Positions 8,660 through 18,731 of a stretch of 57,106 bases of DNA are shown piece by piece (positions within the stretch are counted from its first letter, which is position 1; each line of letters starts with the position of its first letter). Below the pieces are notes generated by a model. It was not told the DNA's origin, searched no databases, and worked only from the letters and a program-made list of their open reading frames with translations. The position numbers and the translations under genes are program-made. The DNA is from Planctomycetota bacterium (GTDB lineage: Bacteria > Planctomycetota > UBA1135 > UBA2386): the NCBI GenBank assembly GCA_019636245.1, contig JAHBXX010000030.1, positions 1 to 57,106 of the forward strand, in the 5' to 3' direction.

Positions 8660-9874
8660 CTACGGCAGCTTGCGCCGCACGCCGAGGGCCACGTTGAGTT
8701 CGGGCGTGTTGTTGCTGCGCACCTCGACGAAGTCGTCGACCAGCGCCAGGGTCTGGTAGTCGCGGTCGATCGCCGCGAACCAGTTCTCGTTGGTGCCGTT
8801 GATCGAGATCGTCAGGCCGCCGTCGGGCGACAGCGTGTAGGTGCCGGCGTAGGCGAAGGCGGCGCCCGAGCTGCCCACCGCGTCCAGCCGGAAGCCGCCG
8901 CCCGAGGACAGCTGCACGACCCCGGTGAAGGCATCGGAGCCGGGGTTGCTGGGGTTCACGAACAGGGTGTGCCCACCGACCAGGAAGCTGCCGGGCACGC
9001 GGCTCGCATCGACCGGGCTCGCCGGCGCGTCGAACTTGCGCACCAGGAAGACGACCCCGGCTTCGTCGTCGGTCTCGTCGGCATCGAGGGCGTAGACGAT
9101 GTTGTCGGTGGCGGCCGCGAACATGACGCGGCTGTCGGCGTTGTAGCCGAGCGTCAGGTTGCAGGAACCATCGCCGCTGGCGCCGCCGTCCAGCAGGTTC
9201 TGGATCGAGCCGGTGAAGGTCACCGCCGACGTGCCCTGGGTGCTGGTGCCCTGCGTGCCGGTGCCGCTGACGGCGCGCACGGTGCCGGGGTCGCCGGTCG
9301 CGATCGACACACCGCCGCGCACGCCGCGGCCGACGTTCTCCGGCGACAGGATGGTCTGGTCGAAGACGACGTGCAGCGACAGCAGGTGCCAGCCGCCGGC
9401 GAGCTCCACCTGCCCGGTGACCACGCGGGTGCCGTAGTAGAGACCGAGCGACGGCGAACTGGGCGTCGCGACCCGGTCGGTGAACTGGAACACGGCCGGC
9501 ACCGAAGCAGGTCCCGCCTGGGCATAGGCGCCGCGGAACAGGACCGAGGGTTCGGATCCGCCGCCGGTGACGAAGATGCCGAGCGTGCCGTCCTTCTCGA
9601 GGGCGTAGCGATCGGACGCGGAGGTGCCCGACGGCCGGGTGATCGTGTAGCGGCTGTCGTCGAACAGGTTCAGGCGCCCGCGGTCGGTGAAGACGACGGT
9701 GTCGCGGATGGGGAAGCTGCCGAAGCCGCCCAGGCTGCGGAAGCCGAACAGGTGGTGGGTGGCGCTGATCCTCACCTCGCTCTGGGGTCGATCCTCCTTG
9801 CCGCCGTCGGCGCAGCCGGCGGCGAGGGACAGAACGCAGAGCGAGGGAGCCAGAAGGGAAGGTCGGGTGTGCAA
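8660..9874 (-). CDS. Secreted lipoprotein of unknown function
   Basis: The frame is open to 10123, but the protein-like part begins with TTG at 9874, where LHTRPSLLAPSLCVLSLAAG-C forms a lipoprotein signal with a lipobox (LAAGC) at about residue 21. The mature protein of about 380 residues is Gly, Thr and Val rich, all-beta in character, and lists many polar repeats. I see no catalytic motif or named domain. It is probably anchored in the outer or inner membrane facing the periplasm or outside. It is divergent from the DUF3187 gene that starts at 9984, and the 109-bp gap probably carries promoters for both. The start codon is a judgement based on the signal peptide. Confidence 0.6.
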   Translation of the reverse strand: MHTRPSLLAPSLCVLSLAAGCADGGKEDRPQSEVRISATHHLFGFRSLGGFGSFPIRDTVVFTDRGRLNLFDDSRYTITRPSGTSASDRYALEKDGTLGIFVTGGGSEPSVLFRGAYAQAGPASVPAVFQFTDRVATPSSPSLGLYYGTRVVTGQVELAGGWHLLSLHVVFDQTILSPENVGRGVRGGVSIATGDPGTVRAVSGTGTQGTSTQGTSAVTFTGSIQNLLDGGASGDGSCNLTLGYNADSRVMFAAATDNIVYALDADETDDEAGVVFLVRKFDAPASPVDASRVPGSFLVGGHTLFVNPSNPGSDAFTGVVQLSSGGGFRLDAVGSSGAAFAYAGTYTLSPDGGLTISINGTNENWFAAIDRDYQTLALVDDFVEVRSNNTPELNVALGVRRKLP

Positions 9875-9983
9875 GGTTGGGCAGTCTAGCGTCGGCCGAA
9901 GGCGCGGAAACCGGGCGCCGCGCAGATTCGCAGGCGCCGTTTCCGCAGTAGCGGTGCCACGCTGGGCGGCTACGTTGCCGGCG

Positions 9984-10991
9984 ATGCGTCGCCTGCTGGT
10001 GGTGTCGGCTTGCGCCCCGGCGGCGTGGGGATGCGTGGCCTCGCCGAGCCTGCGCGGGCCGATGCCCGTGCGCAACCAGCATCCGGCGCAGCTGACGGTG
10101 CTGCACCTGCCGACCGCCGCCACCGGCGTGCTGCCGGCCGGCCGGACCGCCCTGCGCGCCGACGCGGCCTACAGCAGCCTGTTCCTCTCCGGCGCGAACG
10201 ACAGCGGCCAGACCTGGTACATGGACGGCGAGTACCTGCGGGTGGGCCTCGGCACCCGCGTTGGTCTGGGCGCCAACCTCGAACTGGGGGCCGAGTTGCC
10301 CTTCGCGCACACCACCGGCGGGTTCCTCGACAGCTTCCTGATCGCCTACCACGACCTGTTCGGCATGCCCGACCAGGGGCGGGACGCCACGCCGCGCGAC
10401 CAGTTCGAGATCGAGGCCGGCGACCAGGGCGCCAGCACTTGGCGGGTCGACCGGGACGACGCTGCGCTGCTCGACGTGCCGCTGACGCTGACCTGGCGCC
10501 TGGCCGATGCGAACGAGGGCCTCGGCCTGGCACTGCGCGGCGGCGTCGAACTGCCGACGGGCAACGACCGCCGTGGCTACGGCACCGGCGCGTTCGACTA
10601 CGCCCTCGGCGCCGTCGTCGAGTACCGGGCCCTCGGCTGCGGGTTCTACGGTCACCTGCAGCACACCTGGGCCGGGACGCCGGCATCCGCCCGCGACGCC
10701 GGGCTGCGCTTCGCCGACGTCAGCTCGGTCGGTCTCGCCGCCGAACTGCCGCTGGAACCCTGGCTCTGCGCGCTGCTGCAGGTCGAGGCCGAGACGTCGA
10801 CCTTGCGCCACTTCGGACTGCCCGAGACCGATCGCTACCAGGTGCTGCTGTGGGCCGGGCTGCGCTTCGACCTGGGCGCCGGATGGGATCTCGAGGTCGG
10901 TTTCGGGGAAGACCTGCAGACCCAGGTGTCGCCGGACTTCACGGCGTGGCTGGCCATGGTCTGGCAGCCAGGGGGCGGCGGACCGCCATGA
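9984..10991 (+). CDS. DUF3187-like outer-membrane beta-barrel-type protein
   Basis: The 335-aa protein begins with a short signal (MRRLLVVSACAPAAWGC), possibly a lipobox. It then carries features I associate with DUF3187: an RNQHP motif soon after the signal, FLDSFLIAYHDLFGMPDQGR, and alternating hydrophobic strands ending in VGFGEDLQTQVSPDFTAWLAMVW. Members are predicted to form outer-membrane barrels of unknown function. The strand pattern and C-terminal aromatic residue are consistent with that. The gene ends in a convergent region with a long inverted repeat and is divergent from the upstream lipoprotein gene. Family assignment is from memory of the motif pattern. Confidence 0.65.
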   Translation: MRRLLVVSACAPAAWGCVASPSLRGPMPVRNQHPAQLTVLHLPTAATGVLPAGRTALRADAAYSSLFLSGANDSGQTWYMDGEYLRVGLGTRVGLGANLELGAELPFAHTTGGFLDSFLIAYHDLFGMPDQGRDATPRDQFEIEAGDQGASTWRVDRDDAALLDVPLTLTWRLADANEGLGLALRGGVELPTGNDRRGYGTGAFDYALGAVVEYRALGCGFYGHLQHTWAGTPASARDAGLRFADVSSVGLAAELPLEPWLCALLQVEAETSTLRHFGLPETDRYQVLLWAGLRFDLGAGWDLEVGFGEDLQTQVSPDFTAWLAMVWQPGGGGPP

Positions 10992-11001
10992 GGCCAACCG
11001 A

Positions 11002-11072
11002 CGGGCAAGCTCCCCCAGCAGACTTTACATAACATATCTTATCGGAACTACCGCCAGGGGAGGACCTGCCCG
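11002..11072. repeat. Imperfect inverted repeat around an AT-rich core between convergent genes
   Basis: Arms CGGGCA (11002-11007) with TGCCCG (11067-11072), and CTCCCC (11010-11015) with GGGGAG (11057-11062), pair with a small internal mismatch. They enclose about 41 bases that include the most AT-rich run nearby (TTTACATAACATATCTTATC). It sits exactly between two convergent genes, so a bidirectional transcription-ending hairpin is possible, although the loop is long. A small repeated element is the alternative. Confidence 0.4.
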
Positions 11073-11084
11073 TCGCCCGCGGGT

Positions 11085-13199
11085 TCAGCCTCGGTTCCGG
11101 CCCTTGCCGCTGCCGGCCGCCGTCGCCGGCGCCGCCATGCCCAAGCGCTGGAACTGCTCGGCGAGCGCGACCTGCAGGCTGGTGAAGCCGGCGTAGTGCA
11201 CGGTGCGCGCCGGCACGCCCGCGCTGCGGGCCAGCTCCAACGCCGGCTCGGTGGTCTCGTGCCGGTTCCAGTGCAGCAGCAGCAGCACGTCCAGGCCGCT
11301 GCGCAGGCGGTCGGCGATGGCGCCGACGACCTTCTGCGGCGACGTGTAGTTGGTCATCAGCCACTCGGCGGCGAAACCCCACTCGGCGCCCAGGCGGTCG
11401 AGCCGCGGGTGGTGCCGCCGCTGCCGCTCGTTGCCGCCGACCACGAGCACGCGCGGCGGGCGGCCGAGCGCCCGGGCCAGCGTCGCGGTCGCTTCGCGAC
11501 CGGCATCGCCCCCGCCGGCCTCGACGTGGTCGAGGGCCAGCAGCTTCTCCAGCGCGGCGAGGTCCTCCTTGGCGAGTTCCGGGAAGCTGCAGGCGACTTC
11601 CTCGAGCAGGCCGTGGGCCTGCTGCAGCGATTCGACGTCCTTGCGCGCCCGCAGCGACCGGGCGATGGCCATCTGCAGCTGGGCGCGGTCGTAGTCCCGG
11701 CCTTCCATCTCCTCGTAGACCGCGGCGAGCTCGACCTTGATCTCCAGGTGGTCGAGCGCCTGGCCGACGAAGTCCTCGTTGCGCAGCAGCTTCTCGAGGG
11801 CATCGAAGCGGCCGCGCTGCTGCAGCAGGTCGCGGATCTCGGCGTAGCAGCCGCGCGCCTGGTCGCGTTCCCCGAGCATGTTGTGGCCGGTCAGCACCAC
11901 GCGCAGCGCCTCGATGCGCTGGTCGAGGTCGACGGCGATCTCGAGCACGCGCCGCGCCGCGGCCAGGGCCGGCTGGGCCTCGCCGAGCGACAGGTACTCG
12001 AGGGCCACGAACAGGATCTGGTCCGGCGTGCTGCCGCGGCCGATGTCCACCGCGTCCAGGAAGCGCAGGGCAAGGCGCCGGTCGAGCTTCTTCAGCGCCT
12101 CGTGCACCGAGTAGAAGCTCTCGAGGTCGGGCTGCACGGTCTCGAGCGCCTGCTCCATCAGGCGCAGGGCCCGGGTCGTCTCGCTGGCGTCCGCACCCGC
12201 CAGCAGCGCCGCCGCCTGGTAGAAGCGCGCCCGGTCGCGCAGCTGCAGGTCGCGCCCCTCGAGCCGCCGCAGGCCGGCGATGGCGCGTTCGAAGCCGCGC
12301 GCCGCGGCCTGCATGTCGCCGCACTCGTAGGCGAGCAGGCTGCGCAGGTAGACCGCCTCGGGCGCGGCGACGTCGGGCTGTTCGGCGACGTGGCGCAGCC
12401 GCTGCAGGGCCGCCTCGCGCCCAGGTCGCTGGGCCCGCGGCTCGCAGGTCGCCACGTCGTGCTCCCGCAGCTCCCCGAGGGCGCCGACCAGGGCCGCCGC
12501 GCTGGCCAGCCGCGGGTGTTCGCCGGCCATGGCCTCGGCCCGCTCGGCGGCGGCGATGGCCTGCGACCACTCGCTGGCAGCGAGCAGGCGCTCGGCCAGC
12601 GCGCGGTGGTAGCCGGCCTGCACGTCCGCCGGCAGCCGGTCGAAGCCGGTCATGCCGAGGATCTTGCCGAGGATCGACGCCGTGCTCTCCTGGTCGTCGG
12701 CATCGACCCTGGTCTCCAGGCGGCCGAGCAGGTCGGTGACGGCGGCATCGACGATGGTCTCGAGCTCGGCCGCACCCGGCTCCGCCGCGAGGTACTGGAT
12801 GGCGCGCACGGCAAGCTTGAGGTCGCCCGACCAGAACAGCGAGCGCACCACCAGCGGCAGCACGTTGCCGGCCACGGTCGGGTCGGTCAGGAGATCGAGC
12901 AGCGCCTGGGGATCCTGCAGCTTCTCGGCGATGCGCTCACGGTCGCCGCGCCGATCGTGCGCGCGCAGCGTGCCGAACAGCTCCCAACGCCGCATCGCCG
13001 CGTCGCCCGGCGCCTCGGGCAGGTCGATGCCGAGCAGGGTGCACGCGTAGCCGCCGAGGAAGCTGCTGCCAGGACGGGCACCACACAGCTGGCGGTACTC
13101 GAGCAGCTGTTGGCGGACCTGGTCGACACGCTGCTCCCCCTTCTCCGCCAGGTGGATCTGTGCCAGCAACAGACGATCGAGCGCGGTCTCCCAACCCAT
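11085..13199 (-). CDS. TPR-like repeat protein with C-terminal DUF2325-like domain
   Basis: The 704-aa protein is largely a helical solenoid. Residues about 20-590 show TPR-like alternations (AQIHLAEKGEQRVDQ, RALAERLLAASEWSQAIAAAERAE, PEAVYLRSLLAYECGDMQAAARGFERA). The C-terminal 100 residues form an alpha/beta domain starting PPRVLVVGGNERQRRHHPRL. It continues with WLMTNYTSPQKVV, DVLLLLHWNRHETTEPALE and ARTVHYAGFTSLQVAL, an order of elements like DUF2325. I chose ATG 13199 over the in-frame ATG at 13262 because GGAGGA lies 9 bases before it. It is downstream of the 545-aa partner gene on the same strand, with an 81-bp gap. The function of DUF2325 is unknown, and nothing here reveals it. Confidence 0.7.
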   Translation of the reverse strand: MGWETALDRLLLAQIHLAEKGEQRVDQVRQQLLEYRQLCGARPGSSFLGGYACTLLGIDLPEAPGDAAMRRWELFGTLRAHDRRGDRERIAEKLQDPQALLDLLTDPTVAGNVLPLVVRSLFWSGDLKLAVRAIQYLAAEPGAAELETIVDAAVTDLLGRLETRVDADDQESTASILGKILGMTGFDRLPADVQAGYHRALAERLLAASEWSQAIAAAERAEAMAGEHPRLASAAALVGALGELREHDVATCEPRAQRPGREAALQRLRHVAEQPDVAAPEAVYLRSLLAYECGDMQAAARGFERAIAGLRRLEGRDLQLRDRARFYQAAALLAGADASETTRALRLMEQALETVQPDLESFYSVHEALKKLDRRLALRFLDAVDIGRGSTPDQILFVALEYLSLGEAQPALAAARRVLEIAVDLDQRIEALRVVLTGHNMLGERDQARGCYAEIRDLLQQRGRFDALEKLLRNEDFVGQALDHLEIKVELAAVYEEMEGRDYDRAQLQMAIARSLRARKDVESLQQAHGLLEEVACSFPELAKEDLAALEKLLALDHVEAGGGDAGREATATLARALGRPPRVLVVGGNERQRRHHPRLDRLGAEWGFAAEWLMTNYTSPQKVVGAIADRLRSGLDVLLLLHWNRHETTEPALELARSAGVPARTVHYAGFTSLQVALAEQFQRLGMAAPATAAGSGKGRNRG

Positions 13200-13280
13200 G
13201 GGCCTGGTTCCTCCACGGGCCCTATCGGCTGGCTCGGGAACGGGCTGGGCGCGGGGCGGCAACCGGCCGTGCGACCGGCC

Positions 13281-14918
13281 TCACTCCATCGTCGTGCGGG
13301 CGTCGGCCGGCAACACCACCACCGGCCCGCGCAGCACCGAGCCGCCGGCGCCGCCGGCCACGGCACCCACCAGCAGGTCCCCCGTCCGCAGGTGGGCGGT
13401 CGTCGTCGGCGGCGCCGCCAGCCAGTGGTTCTCGCCCTCGTCGTCGCGGACCCCGAAGCCATCGCGGCCGACGTCCTCCACCTGCAGCAGCACCGGGCGC
13501 GCGTCGATCGCCGCGGCGCCGTCTGCCGCGCTCGACAGCAGGCTGGAAGCCGCCTCGAAACGCTCGACCTGGTCGACGAACGCCGCGCGGCACGCGGCGA
13601 GGACCGCGGTGCCCGTGAGGTCCTGGGTGCTGGCGGCCCACGCGTAGAAGCGCTCCAGTTCGGCGAACACGCCGCGCACCTGCGCCGCGCGCTGCCCCGG
13701 CGCGGCGGCGAGGTAGCTGTGCACGAGCAGCCGCAGCAGGTCGCTGCCGTTGACCTGCTCGAGGTCGGTGTGCGGCACCGCCGCGTTGCCCTGCAGTTCG
13801 ACCCACTGCTGCAGGGTCGCCGCGGCGGGCGTGCGATCGCGGCCGGTCTCCCACAGGTATTCCTGCACCAACGGCGCGAGGTCGCCCTCGACCGCCGCGG
13901 CCGCGGGATCGGTCTCGAACTCGTCGGCGGAGTCGTCGTCGGCCTCGTCCTCGGGGTCGATGCCGGCGATGCGCTCCACCTGCGCGAACAGGTCCTCCAC
14001 GTCCTGGTGCCGCCGCAGGCCCTCCTCGAGCAGGCGCGCGAGGCGCTCGCCCAGCGGTGCCCCCGCGGAGGATGCGGGCGCCCGTCCGACGGCCTCCTCG
14101 TGCTGGCGCCCGGCGTGGTGGGCGTTCCAGAGGCGGTGCAGCAGCAGCCGAACGGCCTCGAGGTCGGCCTCGGTGTCGAACGCCCATTCGTCGAGCAGCG
14201 GGCCGATGACGCTGCCGGGACGCGGCGCGGCCTTCAACTCGGCGCTCACGGCCGACGCCGACTGGCGGCAACCGGCGGCTCGCAGCAGGGCCTCGAGATC
14301 CGCCTCGATGTGCTCGAGGGGGGCGCCGTCCTCGATTGCCGCGGTCGGGCTCGGCGACTGGCCGGATCGGCGCAGCAGCAGATGCTCGAGCTCCACCTGC
14401 TGCAGCCGGCGCTGCAGTCCCAGCCGGTCCACATCGCGCCGGAACGCCTCGGCCAACGGCCCACCGGGCCGGAACACCGCGGCGGCGCTCGACGGCGTCC
14501 ATTGGCCCGTTGCGCCCGGGTAGAGCCGCCCCACCAGCAGGTCGCCGTCGCGCAGCGAGCCGGCCGGCACCGCCAGGTCGAGGACCTGGTCGTCCTGCAG
14601 GTCGATGGCCTCGACGCCTTCGTCGGCATCGGCGTCGACGCCGCGAACCAGGAAGACTCCGACCATCGAACCGGCCAGGTCCGCGAGCTCACCCGCCAGC
14701 GACGGCACCTCGCTCGGGGTCGCACCCAACGTCTCGCTGTCGCGCTCGAGCAGGAACCACTCCTCGAAGCGCCGTTCGGCGGCCGCGCCGCCGCTCGACC
14801 CGCCGAGGAACTCGCGCCGCGCCCGCTGGCACTCGGCGTGCAGCCGCGGATCCGCGTCGACCTGCGCCCGCAGGCGGGCGAGGGCGGCCTCGACGCTGCG
14901 GGCTCCGTGCTGGCTCAT
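13281..14918 (-). CDS. Hypothetical protein with an internally duplicated beta-type module
   Basis: The 545-aa soluble protein is acidic. Residues about 86-152 and 474-540 look like two copies of one module, each with a valine-rich strand, an Asp/Glu-rich turn, then DGDLLVGRLYP or TGDLLVGAVAG and a closing V/F-R-G/P-G segment. The N-terminal RRFEEWFLLERDSETLG and the GDLLVG motif remind me of domains found in front of SEC-C zinc motifs, but no SEC-C is present. The middle is helical, with an Asp/Glu cluster near PEDEADDDSADEFETD. The frame continues open upstream, but ATG 14918 begins the sensible protein. It precedes the DUF2325-like gene on the same strand, probably in one operon. Confidence 0.65.
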   Translation of the reverse strand: MSQHGARSVEAALARLRAQVDADPRLHAECQRARREFLGGSSGGAAAERRFEEWFLLERDSETLGATPSEVPSLAGELADLAGSMVGVFLVRGVDADADEGVEAIDLQDDQVLDLAVPAGSLRDGDLLVGRLYPGATGQWTPSSAAAVFRPGGPLAEAFRRDVDRLGLQRRLQQVELEHLLLRRSGQSPSPTAAIEDGAPLEHIEADLEALLRAAGCRQSASAVSAELKAAPRPGSVIGPLLDEWAFDTEADLEAVRLLLHRLWNAHHAGRQHEEAVGRAPASSAGAPLGERLARLLEEGLRRHQDVEDLFAQVERIAGIDPEDEADDDSADEFETDPAAAAVEGDLAPLVQEYLWETGRDRTPAAATLQQWVELQGNAAVPHTDLEQVNGSDLLRLLVHSYLAAAPGQRAAQVRGVFAELERFYAWAASTQDLTGTAVLAACRAAFVDQVERFEAASSLLSSAADGAAAIDARPVLLQVEDVGRDGFGVRDDEGENHWLAAPPTTTAHLRTGDLLVGAVAGGAGGSVLRGPVVVLPADARTTME

Positions 14919-15014
14919 GCGGGGAAAGGCTCGCCGGAGACCCCGGGGAAAGCAACGCGAGGGCCCGACAATCCCTCTCGTCACGGCGCCGTCGCGGCGG
15001 CACAATGCGGCGCC

Positions 15015-15782
15015 GTGCTGGCGAACGTGTTCCAGGATCCGGCCGCGGCCCCCACCCCGGAGTGGCTGCTCGCCGTCCGCAGCCTGGGCTGGGTGGACCA
15101 CACCGCCCTGGCCGTGATCCTGGTCTTCTTCGTCATCGGCCTGTTCAAGGGGCTGATCTGGCAGGTGAGCCGCATCGCCATCCTGGTGCTGGCCTACGTG
15201 GCCGCCGGTCGCTTCGGCGCGCCGCTCGGCGCGTGGCTGGCCCGCACCCCTGCGGTCGGCGGCACCGCCCCACCACCGCCCGATCCGGCCGGGCTGGCTC
15301 CCGCCGCGCCGGCAACGCCGGAAACGACGCTCTACCTCGCCTACGTGCTGATCTTCCTGGTCGTGCTGGTGGCGGCGAGCCTGGTCGCCATCCTGCTGCA
15401 GCGACTGGCGCAGAAGGCCGGCCTCGGTTTCTTCGATCGCCTCGGCGGCGGCCTGCTCGGCGTCGCGACCGGCGCCTGCGTGGTGTTGTTCGGCCTGTTC
15501 GTCGTGAACATGTTCTTCGGCGGCAGCCCGCTCGCGCAGGCCGCCGGATCGTCGCATGCCTTGCGACTCTCGCGCCGCGCCATCGATCTGCTCGGCGACG
15601 AGGTGCCTGACGAACTGCGCACCGTGATCGCCCTGGCGCCGCTGCGGGCACCGGCGCAGGAACCACCCGAGGACGGCGGCACCGAGCCGCGGACTGACGT
15701 CGTCGCGCCGTGGCCAGGGCCCGGGGACGATCCGGCCCCGGCGCCGCCCCCGCCCCCGGTCCCGCAGCCTCGCCGCCAGTGA
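15015..15782 (+). CDS. CvpA-like membrane protein
   Basis: The 255-aa protein has four hydrophobic segments: VDHTALAVILVFFVIGLFKG, WQVSRIAILVLAYVAAG, YLAYVLIFLVVLVAASL and LLGVATGACVVLFGLFVV. The GLFKGLIWQVSRI turn and the GFFDRLGGGLLGVATG motif are typical of the CvpA/colicin V production family, whose members are inner-membrane proteins of poorly defined role in envelope integrity. It ends in a Pro-rich cytoplasmic or periplasmic tail. The best start is the GTG at 15015, since no in-frame ATG precedes the first helix. It lies just upstream of the TPP riboswitch and is probably transcribed separately. Confidence 0.7.
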   Translation: MLANVFQDPAAAPTPEWLLAVRSLGWVDHTALAVILVFFVIGLFKGLIWQVSRIAILVLAYVAAGRFGAPLGAWLARTPAVGGTAPPPPDPAGLAPAAPATPETTLYLAYVLIFLVVLVAASLVAILLQRLAQKAGLGFFDRLGGGLLGVATGACVVLFGLFVVNMFFGGSPLAQAAGSSHALRLSRRAIDLLGDEVPDELRTVIALAPLRAPAQEPPEDGGTEPRTDVVAPWPGPGDDPAPAPPPPPVPQPRRQ

Positions 15783-15788
15783 CGCGGC

Positions 15789-15817
15789 TTGCACGCGCCG
15801 CCGGCGGGCGCCATCCT
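15789..15817 (+). promoter_or_regulatory. Candidate promoter for the TPP riboswitch-thiC transcript
   Basis: TTGCAC (15789-15794) and CATCCT (15812-15817) are 17 bases apart and place the transcription start just before the riboswitch. The -10 box is poor, so this is tentative. Confidence 0.3.
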
Positions 15818-15825
15818 CTCGCGCG

Positions 15826-17490
<1,665 letters not shown>

Positions 17491-17497
17491 GCACGCC

Positions 17498-17511
17498 GCC
17501 GCCCGGGCGGC
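17498..17511. terminator. GC palindrome between convergent thiC and phoR-like gene
   Basis: A perfect 14-bp palindrome (GCCGCCCGGGCGGC) lies in the 22-bp gap between the two convergent stop codons. It could help end transcription from both sides, but it has no T-run and almost no loop. Confidence 0.25.
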
Positions 17512-17512
17512 C

Positions 17513-18700
17513 TCAGTGCGCCGCGGCCGTCGAGCCGTCCTGCATCGCCTCGGCATCGGGCAGCGTGACCCAGAAGGTGCTGCCCTTGCCCAGGGTGCTG
17601 CGCACGCCGACGTCGCCGCCGAGGTTGCGCACCGTGTTCTTGACGATCGACAGGCCGAGCCCGGTGCCGCCCAGGTCGCGCGACCTCGCGCGGTCGACCC
17701 GGTAGAAGCGTTCGAACACCCGCTCGCAGTCTTCGGCCGACAGGCCGATGCCCGTGTCGACGACCTCCAGCAGGATCTGCTCGCCCTGCGACGCCACCCT
17801 CGCGGTCACCCGGCCGCCCTTCGGCGTGTACTTGATCGCGTTGTCGATCAGGTTGCCCGCGACCTGCTGCAGCGCCTCGCGATCGGCGCGCACCTTCCGG
17901 GCCGCCGGTGGCAGCGCCGCGACGAGCTCGAGGCCACGCTTGTGCGCCAACGGCGCCAGGTCGCGCACGATGTCGCGCACCACACCGACGAGGTCGCAGG
18001 GCTCCGGCGGCTGCATCGCCGCATCCCGGTCGTCGAGCCGCGACAGCGTCAGCAGGTCGCCGACCAGCGTGGTCAGCCGTTCCGCCTGGCGCGCGATGCG
18101 CTCCAGGAACCGGTGTCGGGTCGCCACCGGCATGTCCGGCTCGTCGAGGATCGTCTCCACGAAGCCCTGGATCGCCGCCAGCGGCGTCTTCAGTTCGTGC
18201 GAGACGTTGGCGACGAAGTCGCGGCGCAGCGACTCGAGGCGCTTCAGCCGGCTCTGGTCGTCGATGCCGACGACGCCGGCGATGCCGGGCATCCACCGCA
18301 CCCTGATCGCGAGCGTGCGGCCGCCGATCGTGTCGTCGAGTTCGAACCCGACGTCGCCGGCGGTCGCGCGGCTGCGGGCCACCGCCTCGTGCAACTGCGG
18401 CCAGGGCAGCACGTCGCCGAGCGCCCGCCCACGGCAGCCCTGGCGCGGCAGGCTGGCGAGCTCGGTGGCGGCCTGGTTCGTGGCGACCACGCAGCCGGCC
18501 TCGTCGATCACGATCAGGCCTTCGCCGGCCCCCGACAGGCCCGCTTCCAGCCGCCCCATCCGCCGCTGCACTTCGACGAGCGCCGCCTCCGAGCGCTGCA
18601 TCTGCGCGGCGTGGTCCCGGGCCTGCCGCCGCAGCTTCTGCACCCAGACGGCGAGCGCGGCGGCGAGCGCCGCCAGGCCGCCCACGAGCAGGTTGGTCAT
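17513..18700 (-). CDS. phoR: Sensor histidine kinase, PhoR-like
   Basis: The 395-aa protein has one N-terminal membrane helix (residues about 4-21), a short coiled coil, and a PAS-like domain at about 58-145 (GEGLIVIDEAGCVVATNQAA). The HisKA domain carries phospho-acceptor His168 (VSHELKTPLAAIQGF), and the HATPase domain has the N box GNLIDNAIKYTPKGG, DTGIGLS, ERFYRVD and GTGLGLSIVKN. With one helix and no periplasmic sensor it matches the PhoR layout used for phosphate sensing with Pst/PhoU. The response-regulator gene lies immediately upstream on the same strand (31-bp gap). Phosphate as the signal is inferred from domain order, since no pst or phoU genes are in the window. Confidence 0.88.
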   Translation of the reverse strand: MTNLLVGGLAALAAALAVWVQKLRRQARDHAAQMQRSEAALVEVQRRMGRLEAGLSGAGEGLIVIDEAGCVVATNQAATELASLPRQGCRGRALGDVLPWPQLHEAVARSRATAGDVGFELDDTIGGRTLAIRVRWMPGIAGVVGIDDQSRLKRLESLRRDFVANVSHELKTPLAAIQGFVETILDEPDMPVATRHRFLERIARQAERLTTLVGDLLTLSRLDDRDAAMQPPEPCDLVGVVRDIVRDLAPLAHKRGLELVAALPPAARKVRADREALQQVAGNLIDNAIKYTPKGGRVTARVASQGEQILLEVVDTGIGLSAEDCERVFERFYRVDRARSRDLGGTGLGLSIVKNTVRNLGGDVGVRSTLGKGSTFWVTLPDAEAMQDGSTAAAH

Positions 18701-18731
18701 CGGGATCGGGCTTCCGCGCCGCCAGGGCGGG

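Noticed and set aside
11196..15014. Long forward open frame ahead of the CvpA-like gene
   Set aside because: This part is antisense to the DUF2325-like and duplicated-module genes. Only the portion from 15015 has helices and family motifs.
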